In this document: piece after piece, positions 8,554-17,060 of the stretch
How positions within the stretch are numbered: position 1 is the first letter of the stretch
Layout: every line of letters begins with the position of its first letter
From: Massilia glaciei
GTDB lineage: Bacteria > Pseudomonadota > Gammaproteobacteria > Burkholderiales > Burkholderiaceae_D
DNA length: 36,466 nucleotides
Assembly: GCF_003011895.2 (NCBI RefSeq)
Contig: NZ_PXWF02000262.1
Span: 1 to 36,466 of the forward strand
Direction of reading: 5' to 3'
Translations under genes and position numbers: made by a program
Notes under the pieces: generated by a model
The model's database searches: none
What the model was told of the DNA's origin: nothing
Seen by the model: the letters and a program-made list of their open reading frames with translations, nothing else

Positions 8554-9023
8554 CAGTGGCGCTTGCGTACCAAAATGTACACGAGGACGAGGGTGATCAT
8601 GCCGAAGGCCAGCAGCGACCACTGCGGAATCGAATAGCCGTAGATCAGGTCGGCCGCGTCCTCGCACAGGCCGTCGGCCTGGAACAGGGCCGGCATGTAG
8701 ACCGCCGTCGGCCATTTGTTGAGCATGGTTTCCATCGGATCGATACCGCACGACAGGCCCGGGTTGGCCAGCAGGTGCACATGCTTGGCGGCGGTCGCCA
8801 GCCCGGCCAGCGCGCCGACCAGCGCGGCGGCGGCCCAGGTCTTGACCCGCATGGTCGACGCCGCCAGCAGGCAGAACAGGCCGGTCACGAGGAAGGCGTA
8901 GCGCTGGATCACGCACAGCGGGCAGGGCAGCATGTCGACCATGTGCTGGAGGTATAGCGCGAGGCCGATCAGCGAAAAGCAGAACAGGGCGATCGCATTC
9001 AACAGGATTCGGGAAGCGGGCAT
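8553..9023 (-). CDS. dsbB: Disulfide bond formation protein DsbB
   Basis: A 156-residue inner-membrane protein that reoxidises periplasmic DsbA and passes the electrons to quinone. Four hydrophobic segments are visible. The first Cys pair is in PCPLC (residues 34 and 37). The second pair is Cys92 (GLSCGID) and Cys120 (DGLCED) in the second periplasmic loop, so both redox pairs are intact. The arginine after the first pair (CVIQRYAF) matches the quinone-site Arg of the family. The ATG at 9023 follows AAAGAATCCG. It sits between prfA (103 bases upstream) and prmC (one-base overlap), an unusual place within the release-factor operon. No dsbA is in the window. Confidence 0.94.
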   Translation of the reverse strand: MPASRILLNAIALFCFSLIGLALYLQHMVDMLPCPLCVIQRYAFLVTGLFCLLAASTMRVKTWAAAALVGALAGLATAAKHVHLLANPGLSCGIDPMETMLNKWPTAVYMPALFQADGLCEDAADLIYGYSIPQWSLLAFGMITLVLVYILVRKRH

Positions 9024-9125
9024 CGGATTCTTTCGTTACGGGTGGGCGGTTTGTTGGGCCTCGGCTAATTTTCGCACAAAGCAAGCCTGATAGAGTATCT
9101 CCCTTCTATTGTCGTATGGCAAACT

Positions 9126-10202
9126 TTAATCGCCGAGGGCGGCCAACAGTTCGGCCTGGTGCTCGGCCGCCAGGGCGTTGGTCAGGTCGGCCAGGTCGCC
9201 GTCCATGATGAAATCGAGCTTGTAGAGCGTCAGGTTGATGCGGTGGTCGGTCATGCGCCCCTGGGGGAAGTTGTAGGTGCGGATGCGCTCGCTGCGGTCG
9301 CCCGAGCCGATCAGGCTCTTGCGGGTGGCCGCCTCGGCCGACTGCTGGGCCCGCAGGTGCACGTCTTTGATGCGCGCAGCCAACACTTTGAGCGCCGAGG
9401 CCTTGTTTTTGTGCTGGCTGCGGTCGTCCTGGCACTCGACCACGATGCCGGTCGGCAGGTGGGTGATCCGCACCGCCGAGTCGGTCTTGTTGATGTGCTG
9501 GCCGCCCGCGCCCGAGGCGCGGTAGGTGTCGATGCGCAGCTCGGCCGGGTTGATGTTGACGTCCTCGACCTCGTCGGCCTCGGGCATCACGGCCACGGTG
9601 CAGGCCGAGGTGTGGATCCGGCCCTGGGTCTCGGTGGCGGGCACCCGCTGCACCCGGTGCCCGCCCGACTCGAACTTGAGTTTGGAGTAGGCGCCGTTGC
9701 CGACCAGGCGCACGATGACCTCGCGGTAGCCGCCCAGGTCGGAGGCCGACTCCGACACCATCTCGACCTGCCAGCGGTTGCGCTCGGCGAAACGGGTGTA
9801 CATGCGCAGCAGATCGCCGGCGAACAGGGCCGACTCGTCGCCGCCGGTGCCGGCGCGGATCTCGAGGAAGATGTTGCGCTCGTCGTTGACGTCCTTGGGC
9901 AGCAGCATTTTTTGCAGGTCGAGCTCGAGCTGGGCCATGCGCGCGCGCGCGCCCTCGATCTCCTCCTGGGCGAAATCCTTCATGTCGGGTTCCTGCAACA
10001 TGTCCTGGGCCTGGGCCAGGTCGCCGCCGGCGAGCTCGAACTGCCGGTACAGCGCCACCAGCGGGCCGATCTCGGCGTGCTCGCGCGTCATCTTGCGGTA
10101 GTTGTCCATGTTCGAGGTCGCGCCTTCGCTCATGAGCAGTTCGTCGAGTTCGACGAGGCGGTTGGCCAGTTGGTCGAGCTTGGCCAGCATCGTTGGTTTC
10201 AT
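9126..10202 (-). CDS. prfA: Peptide chain release factor 1
   Basis: A 358-residue class I release factor that ends translation at UAA and UAG. The codon-recognition motif PAT is at residues 188-190 and the peptidyl-hydrolysis motif GGQ is at 233-235 ([16 protein letters not shown]). The Gln of GGQ is the target of PrmC, encoded downstream. The start is placed at the ATG giving [12 protein letters not shown] because that aligns with E. coli MKPSIVAKLEAL; an in-frame TTG four codons upstream is less likely. The preceding sequence has no strong ribosome binding site. It lies 79 bases after hemA on the same strand and is probably part of that transcript. Confidence 0.97.
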   Translation of the reverse strand: MKPTMLAKLDQLANRLVELDELLMSEGATSNMDNYRKMTREHAEIGPLVALYRQFELAGGDLAQAQDMLQEPDMKDFAQEEIEGARARMAQLELDLQKMLLPKDVNDERNIFLEIRAGTGGDESALFAGDLLRMYTRFAERNRWQVEMVSESASDLGGYREVIVRLVGNGAYSKLKFESGGHRVQRVPATETQGRIHTSACTVAVMPEADEVEDVNINPAELRIDTYRASGAGGQHINKTDSAVRITHLPTGIVVECQDDRSQHKNKASALKVLAARIKDVHLRAQQSAEAATRKSLIGSGDRSERIRTYNFPQGRMTDHRINLTLYKLDFIMDGDLADLTNALAAEHQAELLAALGD

Positions 10203-10281
10203 AGGGGGTCTCAAGTGGGACGTCGGTCGGGTCGTCGGTCGGGTTCGGGGGCGGCGCGCGCCGCCGGGGACGTGCGGGGCG

Positions 10282-11574
10282 CTAACGGCGGCCGCGGAAC
10301 AACTGGGGCAGCAGGGTGGCGAGGCGGGCGCGCTCGTCGCCCTGGGCGCGGTGCAGCGCCTGCTGCGGGCCGTGCATGAACTTGGCGGTGAGCCCCTTTG
10401 AAAGCGCCTCGAGCACCGCCTCGACGTCGTCGCCGCGGGCGATCATGCGGCGCGCGCGTTCGAGTTCGAACAGGCGCATGGTTTCGCTGTTCTCCTGCAT
10501 GTCCTGGATCACCGGCACCACGGCGCGGTCGTCGATCCAGTGCATGAACGACTGCACGCGCGTCTCGATGATGGCCTCGGCCTGGGCCACGGCGGCCTGG
10601 CGGCTTTCGAGGCCGGTCTGGACCACCTGGCCGAGGTCGTCGACGGTGTACAAATAGACGTCGTCGAGGCGCGCGACTTCGGGCTCGATGTCGCGCGGGA
10701 CCGCCAGGTCGACCATGAACATCGGCTTGTGGCGCCGGGTCTTGATCGCGCGCTCGACCAGCCCGAGGCCGATCAGCGGCAGCGAGGACGCGGTGCACGA
10801 GACCACGATGTCGAACTGGGCCAGGTGCTCGGGCAGTTGCGCGAGCTTGATGGCGCGCCCGTTGAAGCGCAGCGCGAGCGCCTCGCCGCGTTCCATGGTG
10901 CGGTTGGCGATGGTGATCGATTTGGGGTTTTGCGCGGCGAAGTGGGTGGCGCACAATTCGATCATTTCGCCGGCGCCGATGAACAACACGTTCTGGTCGG
11001 CGATCTTGTCGAAGATGCGCTGCGACAGGCGCACCGCGGCGGCCGCCATGGAGACGCTGTGGGCGCCGATCTCGGTGGTGCTGCGCACCTCCTTGGCCAC
11101 CGAGAAGCTGCGCTGGAACAGTTGGTGCAGATAGGTGCCCAGGCCGCCGGCCTGGTCGGCCACGCGCATCGCGTCCTTCATCTGGCCGAGGATCTGCGGT
11201 TCGCCCAGCACCATCGAGTCGAGCCCGGAGGCGACCCGGAACGCGTGGCGCACGGCGCCGTCGTGCGGCAGCAGGTACAGGTGCGGGCGCAGCTCGGGGT
11301 AGGACAGGTGGTGGTAGTCGGCCAGGAAGTGGGCGCCGGCGTCGAGCGGGTCGGGCGCGCCGGAGGCGGCGTACATTTCGGTGCGGTTGCAGGTCGAGAG
11401 GATCGCCGCCTCGTCGCTGCCGCGGGCGCCGGCCGGGCGCGCGTCGTCGATGCGCGCGAACCAGCCGCGCGCGGCCAGCACCGCCTCGCCGAGCTGGTCG
11501 GGCGCGAGCGCCAGCTGCTCGCGTAGCGAGACCGGTGCGGTGGTGTGGTTGAGGCCGACGGCGAGCAGTTGCAT
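10282..11574 (-). CDS. hemA: Glutamyl-tRNA reductase
   Basis: A 430-residue enzyme that reduces glutamyl-tRNA(Glu) with NADPH to glutamate-1-semialdehyde, the first committed step of tetrapyrrole synthesis by the C5 route. It begins [20 protein letters not shown], a strong family signature. The catalytic Cys is residue 62 in [29 protein letters not shown] and the Rossmann motif [12 protein letters not shown] follow, and a C-terminal dimerisation helix closes the protein. The ATG at 11574 was chosen by the family N-terminus; the frame continues 108 codons upstream but that part is Arg-rich shadow sequence. A TATAAT -10 hexamer on the minus strand is about 50 bases upstream. It heads the hemA-prfA-dsbB-prmC unit. 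Confidence 0.97.
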   Translation of the reverse strand: MQLLAVGLNHTTAPVSLREQLALAPDQLGEAVLAARGWFARIDDARPAGARGSDEAAILSTCNRTEMYAASGAPDPLDAGAHFLADYHHLSYPELRPHLYLLPHDGAVRHAFRVASGLDSMVLGEPQILGQMKDAMRVADQAGGLGTYLHQLFQRSFSVAKEVRSTTEIGAHSVSMAAAAVRLSQRIFDKIADQNVLFIGAGEMIELCATHFAAQNPKSITIANRTMERGEALALRFNGRAIKLAQLPEHLAQFDIVVSCTASSLPLIGLGLVERAIKTRRHKPMFMVDLAVPRDIEPEVARLDDVYLYTVDDLGQVVQTGLESRQAAVAQAEAIIETRVQSFMHWIDDRAVVPVIQDMQENSETMRLFELERARRMIARGDDVEAVLEALSKGLTAKFMHGPQQALHRAQGDERARLATLLPQLFRGRR

Positions 11575-11623
11575 TTTTAAAGCTGTATTGTTAGCGTGAC
11601 AAGCGCGCGGGGCGGATGCCGCC

Positions 11624-11629
11624 ATTATA
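11624..11629 (-). promoter_or_regulatory. Candidate -10 box of the hemA promoter
   Basis: A perfect TATAAT on the minus strand lies 50 bases before the hemA ATG. No good -35 hexamer is seen 16-18 bases upstream in the very GC-rich flank, so the promoter call rests on the -10 and its position alone. Confidence 0.5.
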
Positions 11630-11707
11630 GCGCGTCGGGCCCGGGCCGCTTCGGGGGGGGAGGGCGGCCGTCGCTTTGGCGCGCGCGGGACGGCGCGCGG
11701 CGCGGCA

Positions 11708-12973
11708 TCAATACTTGACGGGATAATCCTTCGGGAACTTGCCGCCCGAAAATGCCTTCTTCTGCGTCCAGTCCTGCGCCGGCGCGCTCCAGTACGAATC
11801 GGTCTCCGGCAGGCCCAGCGCCAGAAAGCCCTCCGACGTGATGTACATGCTGCCGTTGTTGGAGTACCAGTCGCCCAGTTCCGGCTGGTGGCCGACAAAG
11901 CCGATGGTCAGGAAGTCATCCCTGGTGAAATTGCCCGGCGCGCTCCAGACGGCCTTGTGCACGGCCTGCATGGCCGCCCGGACCTGCCCCTCCGGCAGGC
12001 TCGCCGGCAATTGCTTGCGCCACGCGAGCAGGCCCAGCGGCTGGAACGCCGCCGTGCGGTAGGTCAGCGAGCGGCCCACCGGCGGAAAGGTGCCCCCGGG
12101 CGAGACGAAGCGTTCCAGGTGTTCGCCGAAGCGCTGCATGCGCCTGACCGACTGGGCCAGCAGTTCGGCCGGCTTGGCGCCCCAGAACGGCGCCTTGAAC
12201 CTGACCAGCACCTCGAGTATTTCAACGAGCATCGGGTACATCACGAACGAGCTGTAGTAATCGAAGTGGAAGGTCTCGCCATCCTTGATCCAGCCGTCGC
12301 CCATATACCATTCGTTGACCTTGCGGACCGCCAGGTTGATGCGAATCGGGTCGCTTTCCTCGCCGATCGACAGCAGCCAGGCCTCGTTCATGGCCGCGAA
12401 CAGCAGCCAGTTGGTGTACGGCGGATCGACCCGGCGCAAGCCCTTCACCTCGGCGATGATGCGCCGCTTGGTGATGGCGTCGAGCGGATCCCACAGCGCG
12501 TGCGGCGTGCGCATGAGCGCGTTGGTGAAGTAGGCCGAGTCCACCAGCGCCTGGCCCTGGCCCTTCCACAGCAGGTAGTCGGGGCTTTTCGGGTCGACCG
12601 AGTTGGCATAGCTTTGCAGGGCCATCTGCCGCAGGCGCTTGCGCTCGCGCCCTTCGGCGGTGCCGCTTTCGGGCAGGCCGAGCCACGGCGCCATGCCCGA
12701 GATCAGGCGCGCGAAGCATTCCATGTACGCGACGCGCTGGTCGCGTTTATCCCAGGTGGGGCTCAGTTCGAGCGCGAAATTGTTCCGCAGCTCGCCCCTG
12801 GACATGTTTGACAGCACCGGTTCGGCAATCCTTTGCAGCAAGCCGGCCATGTACGCGCGGTCGGCGCTGCCGGCGGCGTTGGCGTCGGCGGCGAGCGTGC
12901 CCGGGCCCGCGCCAAGCAGGCCGCCGGCGGCCGATCCCGCCACCACCGTGCGCATGAAGTTACGTCGTTCCAA
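11708..12973 (-). CDS. DUF2264 domain protein with Tat-type signal
   Basis: A 421-residue exported protein of the DUF2264 family, a group related by fold to glycan-active (alpha/alpha)6-barrel enzymes but without a firmly assigned reaction. The N-terminus [18 protein letters not shown] carries a twin-arginine (RRNFMR) signal followed by a hydrophobic stretch, pointing to Tat export. Conserved-looking family segments are [36 protein letters not shown] and [25 protein letters not shown] start at 12973 is preferred because AAGGGG lies five bases upstream and because this start keeps the twin-Arg motif. No polysaccharide-utilisation neighbours are visible, so the substrate is open. Confidence 0.82.
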   Translation of the reverse strand: MERRNFMRTVVAGSAAGGLLGAGPGTLAADANAAGSADRAYMAGLLQRIAEPVLSNMSRGELRNNFALELSPTWDKRDQRVAYMECFARLISGMAPWLGLPESGTAEGRERKRLRQMALQSYANSVDPKSPDYLLWKGQGQALVDSAYFTNALMRTPHALWDPLDAITKRRIIAEVKGLRRVDPPYTNWLLFAAMNEAWLLSIGEESDPIRINLAVRKVNEWYMGDGWIKDGETFHFDYYSSFVMYPMLVEILEVLVRFKAPFWGAKPAELLAQSVRRMQRFGEHLERFVSPGGTFPPVGRSLTYRTAAFQPLGLLAWRKQLPASLPEGQVRAAMQAVHKAVWSAPGNFTRDDFLTIGFVGHQPELGDWYSNNGSMYITSEGFLALGLPETDSYWSAPAQDWTQKKAFSGGKFPKDYPVKY

Positions 12974-12994
12974 TTGATCCCCTTGTTTTGCGCG

Positions 12995-13010
12995 GCTGAC
13001 ATGCGTCAGC
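12995..13010. promoter_or_regulatory. Inverted repeat upstream of the DUF2264 gene
   Basis: GCTGAC-ATGC-GTCAGC is a perfect 6-base inverted repeat with a 4-base spacer, centred about 30 bases before the TTG start on the minus strand. It could be an operator or a hairpin in the leader close to the ribosome binding site. No regulator is assigned. Confidence 0.4.
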
Positions 13011-13152
13011 GGACAAGGTCACGTTACCATCCTCGATTTTCTTGCACAACGCCAATTCGGATCGCCGGCGATACAATCAGCCGGGTGATTGCCGCGGGTG
13101 GTACGGGGAGGGGCGGCGAGCCGGCCGGCGCGCCAATCCCGGCGGGGGATTG

Positions 13153-13842
13153 TTACGCGCCGAGCTTTTCGAAGCGGTAGCCGTAGCTGTAGACCGGCAC
13201 CAGGCGGAAGCCGTTTTCGGGGCGCAGCTGGAGCTTGTTGCGCACCCGCGAGACGTGGGTGTCCATCGTGCGCGAGGGCACGGCGGTCTCGCGGATCCAC
13301 ACCGCCTCGTGGATGTAGGCGCGCGACAGCGGCCGCCCGATGTTGCGGAAGAACAGCAGCGCGAGGTAGAACTCCTTGTGCGTCACCTCGACCACCACGC
13401 CGTTCATGAGCAAACGCCCGGTCCGCGTTTCGAACACGTATTGGCCGAACGTCAGTTGCTCGGCGCCCGCCTGCGACGGATAGGCGCGCCGCAGCAGGGC
13501 TTGCACCCGCGCGACGATTTCGCCGCGCCGCAACGGCTTGATCAGGTAGTCGTTGGCGCCGGCGCCGAGGCCGGCCACGATGTCGTCTTCACCGGAACTT
13601 CCGGTTAAAAAAATTATCGGCGTGGTGGCCGGCAATTTCTCTTTGGCGCGGCGCACGAATTCGACGCCCGTCAGGTCGTTGACCTGCCAGTCGAGGATCA
13701 GCAGGTCGTAGCCTTCCTTGCGCAATTGGGCGAGCAGGTCGCGCCCGCTGTCGAAGCTGTGGCATAGGTGGCCGGCAGCGGTCAGGACCTGACAGATCAG
13801 TTCTGCTTCGCTGCGGTCGTGGTCGAGGACGGCGATTCTCAT
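13153..13842 (-). CDS. OmpR/PhoB-family response regulator (orphan)
   Basis: A 229-residue two-component response regulator. The receiver domain (about residues 1-118) has the acidic pocket at Asp8 (LDHD), the phosphoacceptor Asp51 (LLILDWQ), Thr80 (IFLTG) and Lys102 (YLIKPL). The C-terminal domain is a winged-helix DNA-binding domain of the OmpR/PhoB class, ending in the recognition helix and wing TMDTHVSRVRNKL and SYGYRFEKLGA. No sensor kinase gene is adjacent, so the input is unknown. The 254-base region between this gene and the divergent DUF697-like gene contains an inverted repeat at 13879-13894 that could be a control site. The target genes cannot be deduced. Confidence 0.92.
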   Translation of the reverse strand: MRIAVLDHDRSEAELICQVLTAAGHLCHSFDSGRDLLAQLRKEGYDLLILDWQVNDLTGVEFVRRAKEKLPATTPIIFLTGSSGEDDIVAGLGAGANDYLIKPLRRGEIVARVQALLRRAYPSQAGAEQLTFGQYVFETRTGRLLMNGVVVEVTHKEFYLALLFFRNIGRPLSRAYIHEAVWIRETAVPSRTMDTHVSRVRNKLQLRPENGFRLVPVYSYGYRFEKLGA

Positions 13843-13878
13843 GATGGGGCGATTCGTGTACGCTTTTCGCGTTTATCT

Positions 13879-13894
13879 GTAGGACGGGTCCTAC
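13879..13894. promoter_or_regulatory. Inverted repeat GTAGGAC-GG-GTCCTAC
   Basis: A perfect 7-base inverted repeat with a 2-base spacer, 37 bases upstream of the response-regulator start. Its size and position fit a dimeric regulator site, for example autoregulation. A short stem in the leader RNA is the alternative. The surrounding region is clearly richer in A+T than the genes beside it. Confidence 0.45.
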
Positions 13895-14096
13895 GTATCC
13901 AGATGAATAGTTACTTTGAATATAACAGACATTTACAATGAAACAGGCGGCGCACGATAGATATTTGCATTGAGCAACAGGTTTGCCGTACAGAACGTGC
14001 AACGAATTCGATACACGTTACACTGCTTAAACGTGCATTTCAACCGACTTTACAAGTCTCGCAAGAAATATTGCCCAAAATAAATAGGAAATTCCC

Positions 14097-14597
14097 ATGA
14101 GAAAGCCTGTCGGCGTGGATTGGTCCTTGATTCCAGGAAATGGCAAGGACATCGAGCAGATGCGCGAGCATTGCCGGCGCCTCGTGCGGCGGCGCGCCTT
14201 CATCGCCGCCAGCGTGTCGGCCGTGCCGATCCCGGGCGTGGACGTGGTGTCCGACCTGTCGCTGTTCACGCTGCTCATCAACGACGTCAACAAGGCCTTC
14301 GGCCTGACCCAGCAGCAGGTCGAGAACCTGCAGCCGAAATGGCGCCTGATCGCCTACCAGGGCGCGGTCGGGATGGGGGGGATGATGGTCGGACGGGTCA
14401 TCACGCGCGAACTGGTGATGCAGCTGTTCAAGCGCGCGGGCCTGAAAATGTTCGCCAAGTCGGCCGCGCGGGTGGTCCCGATCGCCGGCCAGATCGCCTC
14501 GGCGGCGATCGGCTTCGCGGTGTTCCGCAAGCTCGGCTACGAACACGTCGACGCCTGCGCGGTCGTCGCGCGCGAACTCATGGTGGCGCGCCCATAA
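14097..14597 (+). CDS. DUF697 (YcjF-like) family small membrane protein
   Basis: A 166-residue protein that resembles the stand-alone form of the DUF697 domain also found at the C-terminus of YcjF-type proteins and membrane GTPases. The pattern RRRAFIAASVSAVPIPGVDVVSDLSLFTLLINDVNKAFGL, read here in pieces, has the family PIPG-hydrophobic-D signature in residues about 33-70. Two further hydrophobic stretches follow (AYQGAVGMGGMMVG and RVVPIAGQIASAAIGFAVF), so it is probably membrane-associated. No GTPase domain is fused or adjacent. The ATG follows AGGAAATTCCC. It is divergent from the response regulator and convergent with minE. The function is unknown; the family assignment is by pattern only. 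Confidence 0.68.
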   Translation: MRKPVGVDWSLIPGNGKDIEQMREHCRRLVRRRAFIAASVSAVPIPGVDVVSDLSLFTLLINDVNKAFGLTQQQVENLQPKWRLIAYQGAVGMGGMMVGRVITRELVMQLFKRAGLKMFAKSAARVVPIAGQIASAAIGFAVFRKLGYEHVDACAVVARELMVARP

Positions 14598-14598
14598 G

Positions 14599-14656
14599 GC
14601 TGGGGCCCACCCCCTGACGCTGGGGCGCAACCCTAACGCTGTGGCGCGCTCCCAAC
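14599..14656. repeat. Three imperfect 19-20-base tandem repeats
   Basis: Units start at 14599, 14619 and 14638, each with the form GCTGKGGC followed by a C-rich half and AAC or GAC. They begin immediately after the stop codon of the DUF697-like gene. A GC-only palindromic stretch (about 14661-14683) follows before minE, without a T-run, so it is not a convincing terminator. Confidence 0.6.
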
Positions 14657-14708
14657 GCCGCGCCGGCCGGCCCGGGGCCGGCCCTTGCCATTCCAGCGCC
14701 GGCCGCGC

Positions 14709-14960
14709 TCAGTGGTCCGGCAGCACCACGTTAACGTCGAGCACTTCCAGGTTGCCCTGGCGGTCGAGCGAGATCTTGATGTCGTCGGCGTTGACCTTGG
14801 TGTACTTCGAGATCACCTCGATGAGCTCCTTGTGCAGGGCCGGCAGGAAGTCCGGACCGCTGCGCCCGGTGCGCTCGCGCGCGATGATGATCTGCAGGCG
14901 CTCCTTGGCGGCCGAGGCGCTTTTCGCCTTGGGCGGGAACAAAAATGAGAGCAGGGCCAT
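14709..14960 (-). CDS. minE: Cell division topological specificity factor MinE
   Basis: An 83-residue protein that binds MinD at the membrane, stimulates its ATPase and drives the pole-to-pole Min oscillation that keeps MinC away from midcell. The N-terminus [26 protein letters not shown] contains the membrane-targeting helix and the MinD-contact segment, given here as MALLSFLF and [13 protein letters not shown]. The C-terminal dimerisation domain follows ([20 protein letters not shown]). The ATG at 14960 is two bases after the minD stop, preceded by GGGGGAAAGTGAT, so the two are translationally linked. The frame is open 25 codons further upstream but that part lies inside minD. Confidence 0.97.
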   Translation of the reverse strand: MALLSFLFPPKAKSASAAKERLQIIIARERTGRSGPDFLPALHKELIEVISKYTKVNADDIKISLDRQGNLEVLDVNVVLPDH

Positions 14961-14961
14961 A

Positions 14962-15777
14962 TCACTTTCCCCCGAAGATGCGCTGCAGCAGGCCCGGCTT
15001 CTCGTAGGTCGTGAAGCGCAGCGGCCGCTCCTCACCCAGGAAGCGGGCGATCACGTCCTCGTACGCCTCGGCCACGTCGGTGCCCTTGAAATGGATCGCC
15101 GGATTGCCCTGGTTCGACGCGTGCAGCACCGACTCGGACTCGGGGATGATGCCGATCAGGGGGATGCGCAGGATCTCCTGCACGTCCTGGTAGGACAGCA
15201 TCTCGTCGGCCTCGACCCGCTTGGGCGAGTAGCGCGTGATGAGCAGGTGCTCCTTGACCGGCTCGGCGCCGGTCTGGGCGCGGCGCGACTTGGCCTGGAT
15301 GATGCCGAGGATGCGGTCGGAGTCGCGCACCGAAGACACCTCGGGATTGGTCACGATGACCGCCTCGTCGGCGAAGGTGAGCGCCATCAGCGCGCCGTGC
15401 TCGATGCCGGCGGGCGAATCGCAGACGATGAACTCGAAGCCCATGTTGATCAGATCGTTGAGCACGCGCTCGACGCCCTCCTCGGACAGGGCGTCCTTGT
15501 CGCGCGTCTGCGAGGCCGGCAGGATGAACAGGTTGTCGCAGTGCTTGTCCTTGATCAGGGCCTGGTTGAGCGAGGCCTCGCCGTTGATGACATTGATGAG
15601 GTCATACACGACGCGCCGCTCGCAACCCATGATCAGGTCGAGATTGCGCAGGCCGACGTCGAAGTCGAGCACCGCGGTCTTGTGCCCGCGCATCGCCAGG
15701 CCGGAGGAGAAACTGGCACTGGAGGTCGTTTTTCCGACGCCGCCCTTGCCGGACGTTACAACAATAATTCGAGCCAC
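14962..15777 (-). CDS. minD: Septum site-determining ATPase MinD
   Basis: A 271-residue ParA/MinD-type ATPase that dimerises with ATP on the inner membrane, recruits MinC and is released by MinE. The deviant Walker A motif GKGGVGKTT is at residues 10-18. The switch motifs [12 protein letters not shown] and [13 protein letters not shown] are intact, and the C-terminus ends in the amphipathic membrane-binding helix ([12 protein letters not shown]). The start is a GTG at 15777 with AAAGGA seven bases upstream. It lies 28 bases downstream of minC and directly upstream of minE, the standard operon order. Confidence 0.98.
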   Translation of the reverse strand: MARIIVVTSGKGGVGKTTSSASFSSGLAMRGHKTAVLDFDVGLRNLDLIMGCERRVVYDLINVINGEASLNQALIKDKHCDNLFILPASQTRDKDALSEEGVERVLNDLINMGFEFIVCDSPAGIEHGALMALTFADEAVIVTNPEVSSVRDSDRILGIIQAKSRRAQTGAEPVKEHLLITRYSPKRVEADEMLSYQDVQEILRIPLIGIIPESESVLHASNQGNPAIHFKGTDVAEAYEDVIARFLGEERPLRFTTYEKPGLLQRIFGGK

Positions 15778-15805
15778 AAAAAGGTCCTTTGGATATGGTG
15801 ATGGG

Positions 15806-16588
15806 TCAGGCGCGGGTTGCCGGGGTTATCGATTGTATATCTATCCGGTCCCCGACCAGGCGAATCTGGGCCGGCTTGCGCGCCATGTCGGCGGGAAAGC
15901 CCTCGTCGAAGGTGCGGTACACGCCGGCGATCGAGACCAGTTCGGGCTCCATCGCGAGCGCGAAGATGCGGGCATTGGCGTTGCCCGAGGCGCCCGCGAG
16001 CGCGCGCCCGTGCAGCGCCGCGTAGACGTGGATGCTGCCGTCGGCGATGATCTCGGCGCCGTTGTTGACCACGGCGGCGACGATCAGGTCGCAGCCGCGC
16101 GCGTAGATGCGCTGGCCGGCGCGCACCGGGGTGTCGATGATCATGGTGCCGGGCGCGGCCACGGCGGTGGCCGCAACGACAGCCGCCTCGACCGGGGCCG
16201 GCGCGACGGCGGCCGGGGCCGGCGTGGGCGCGACCTGGAAGTCGGGCAGCGGGCGGGCGTGGTTGCCGCCGCCGTCGTCGAGCGAGAGGCCGCGCGCGCG
16301 GATGGCCTCGCCCATGGCGGGCGCGGCGCCGCGCACGGCGACCGCGTTCAGGCTGTATTTCTTGAGCAGCGCGACCAGTTGCGCCCAGTCGATCTCGGGA
16401 TTGTCGGCGGCCAGGGCGCTGACGTCGATGACGGCGAACTCGTCGTCGAAAAAGTCCGGGCTGCCCCCGGTCATCCGGGTGAGCGCGGCGTCGATGACGG
16501 CCAGGTCGACCGAGCGCAGGATGGCCGACACGGCGACGACGGTGGAAATCTTGATTTCGATGGGCTGCGGGGACGGGCTTTTTGACAT
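15806..16588 (-). CDS. minC: Septum site-determining protein MinC
   Basis: A 260-residue inhibitor of FtsZ polymerisation. The N-terminal FtsZ-binding domain covers about residues 1-110 (IEIKISTVVAVSAILRSVDL, then EIDWAQLVALLKKYSLNAVAVRG). An Ala/Pro/Val-rich linker of about 50 residues follows. The C-terminal beta-helix domain begins at IIDTPVRAGQRIYARGCDLI and includes VNNGAEIIADGSIHVYAALHGRA and AGASGNANARIF, which bind MinD; each is given within the family's usual order. The ATG at 16588 (MSKSPSPQPIEIK) is chosen by homology although no ribosome binding site stands out; a TTG 19 codons upstream is the alternative. It is the first gene of the min operon. Confidence 0.95.
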   Translation of the reverse strand: MSKSPSPQPIEIKISTVVAVSAILRSVDLAVIDAALTRMTGGSPDFFDDEFAVIDVSALAADNPEIDWAQLVALLKKYSLNAVAVRGAAPAMGEAIRARGLSLDDGGGNHARPLPDFQVAPTPAPAAVAPAPVEAAVVAATAVAAPGTMIIDTPVRAGQRIYARGCDLIVAAVVNNGAEIIADGSIHVYAALHGRALAGASGNANARIFALAMEPELVSIAGVYRTFDEGFPADMARKPAQIRLVGDRIDIQSITPATRA

Positions 16589-17060
16589 TGGTAGTGGGTG
16601 AAGGGTTCGGGGCGCCACCGCGTTCTTGACGGCAACGTCTGCCAATTAAGTGCAGGCTGGTGCATTCTACTTTGAAAATTGCTAGATGGGGAGGTTTGGT
16701 CCGTGTGCCAATTCCCGGCTTTGCCCCGGGGGGACGCCGACTTCGTCAAAAAAAGCGGTCGGTTAAATTTGCCGGTCCATCAATCAACCGGAGGCAATCT
16801 TTAATGTCCGGTATTTGTTCCACTTGATTTGCGCCCGCGGGGCTATGGCGCCGAAACGCTCCGCCTCGATCACGTCCGCGGCACTCCCGGCCAGCGATGG
16901 TTCCACGGTCTCCGCGGTGTTTTTTCCCTCCACGCCCAACTCCACCGGAACGCCGGCCTTTGCCTTGCTGAGAGGCACGCTCCGCAACGGCATGAGACTG
17001 CCTGCGGTCGTGAACCTTTTCACGCATTCGACAACTACCGTTCACATCAACGGAGGGACC
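16589..17060. other. Divergent spacer of 472 bases without a supported gene
   Basis: It lies between minC and the S33 hydrolase gene and must hold both promoters. The first 200 bases are A+T-richer (around 16660-16690). A 79-codon frame on the minus strand (17023-16784, GTG start) and a plus-strand frame leading into the hydrolase overlap each other. Neither has recognisable domains or a ribosome binding site of its own, so neither is called as a gene. Confidence 0.6.

Noticed and set aside
10282-11898. Extended hemA start at 11898
   Set aside because: The extra 108 codons do not resemble any HemA N-terminus and cross the candidate promoter. [12 protein letters not shown] at 11574 is the true family start.
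14661-14683. Intrinsic terminator between the DUF697-like gene and minE
   Set aside because: The palindromic GC stretch has no T-run on either strand, so an intrinsic terminator cannot be claimed.
16784-17023. 79-codon minus-strand gene in the minC-hydrolase spacer
   Set aside because: It has a GTG start with no ribosome binding site and no recognised domain, and it overlaps the hydrolase promoter region. It was left as an unassigned frame.
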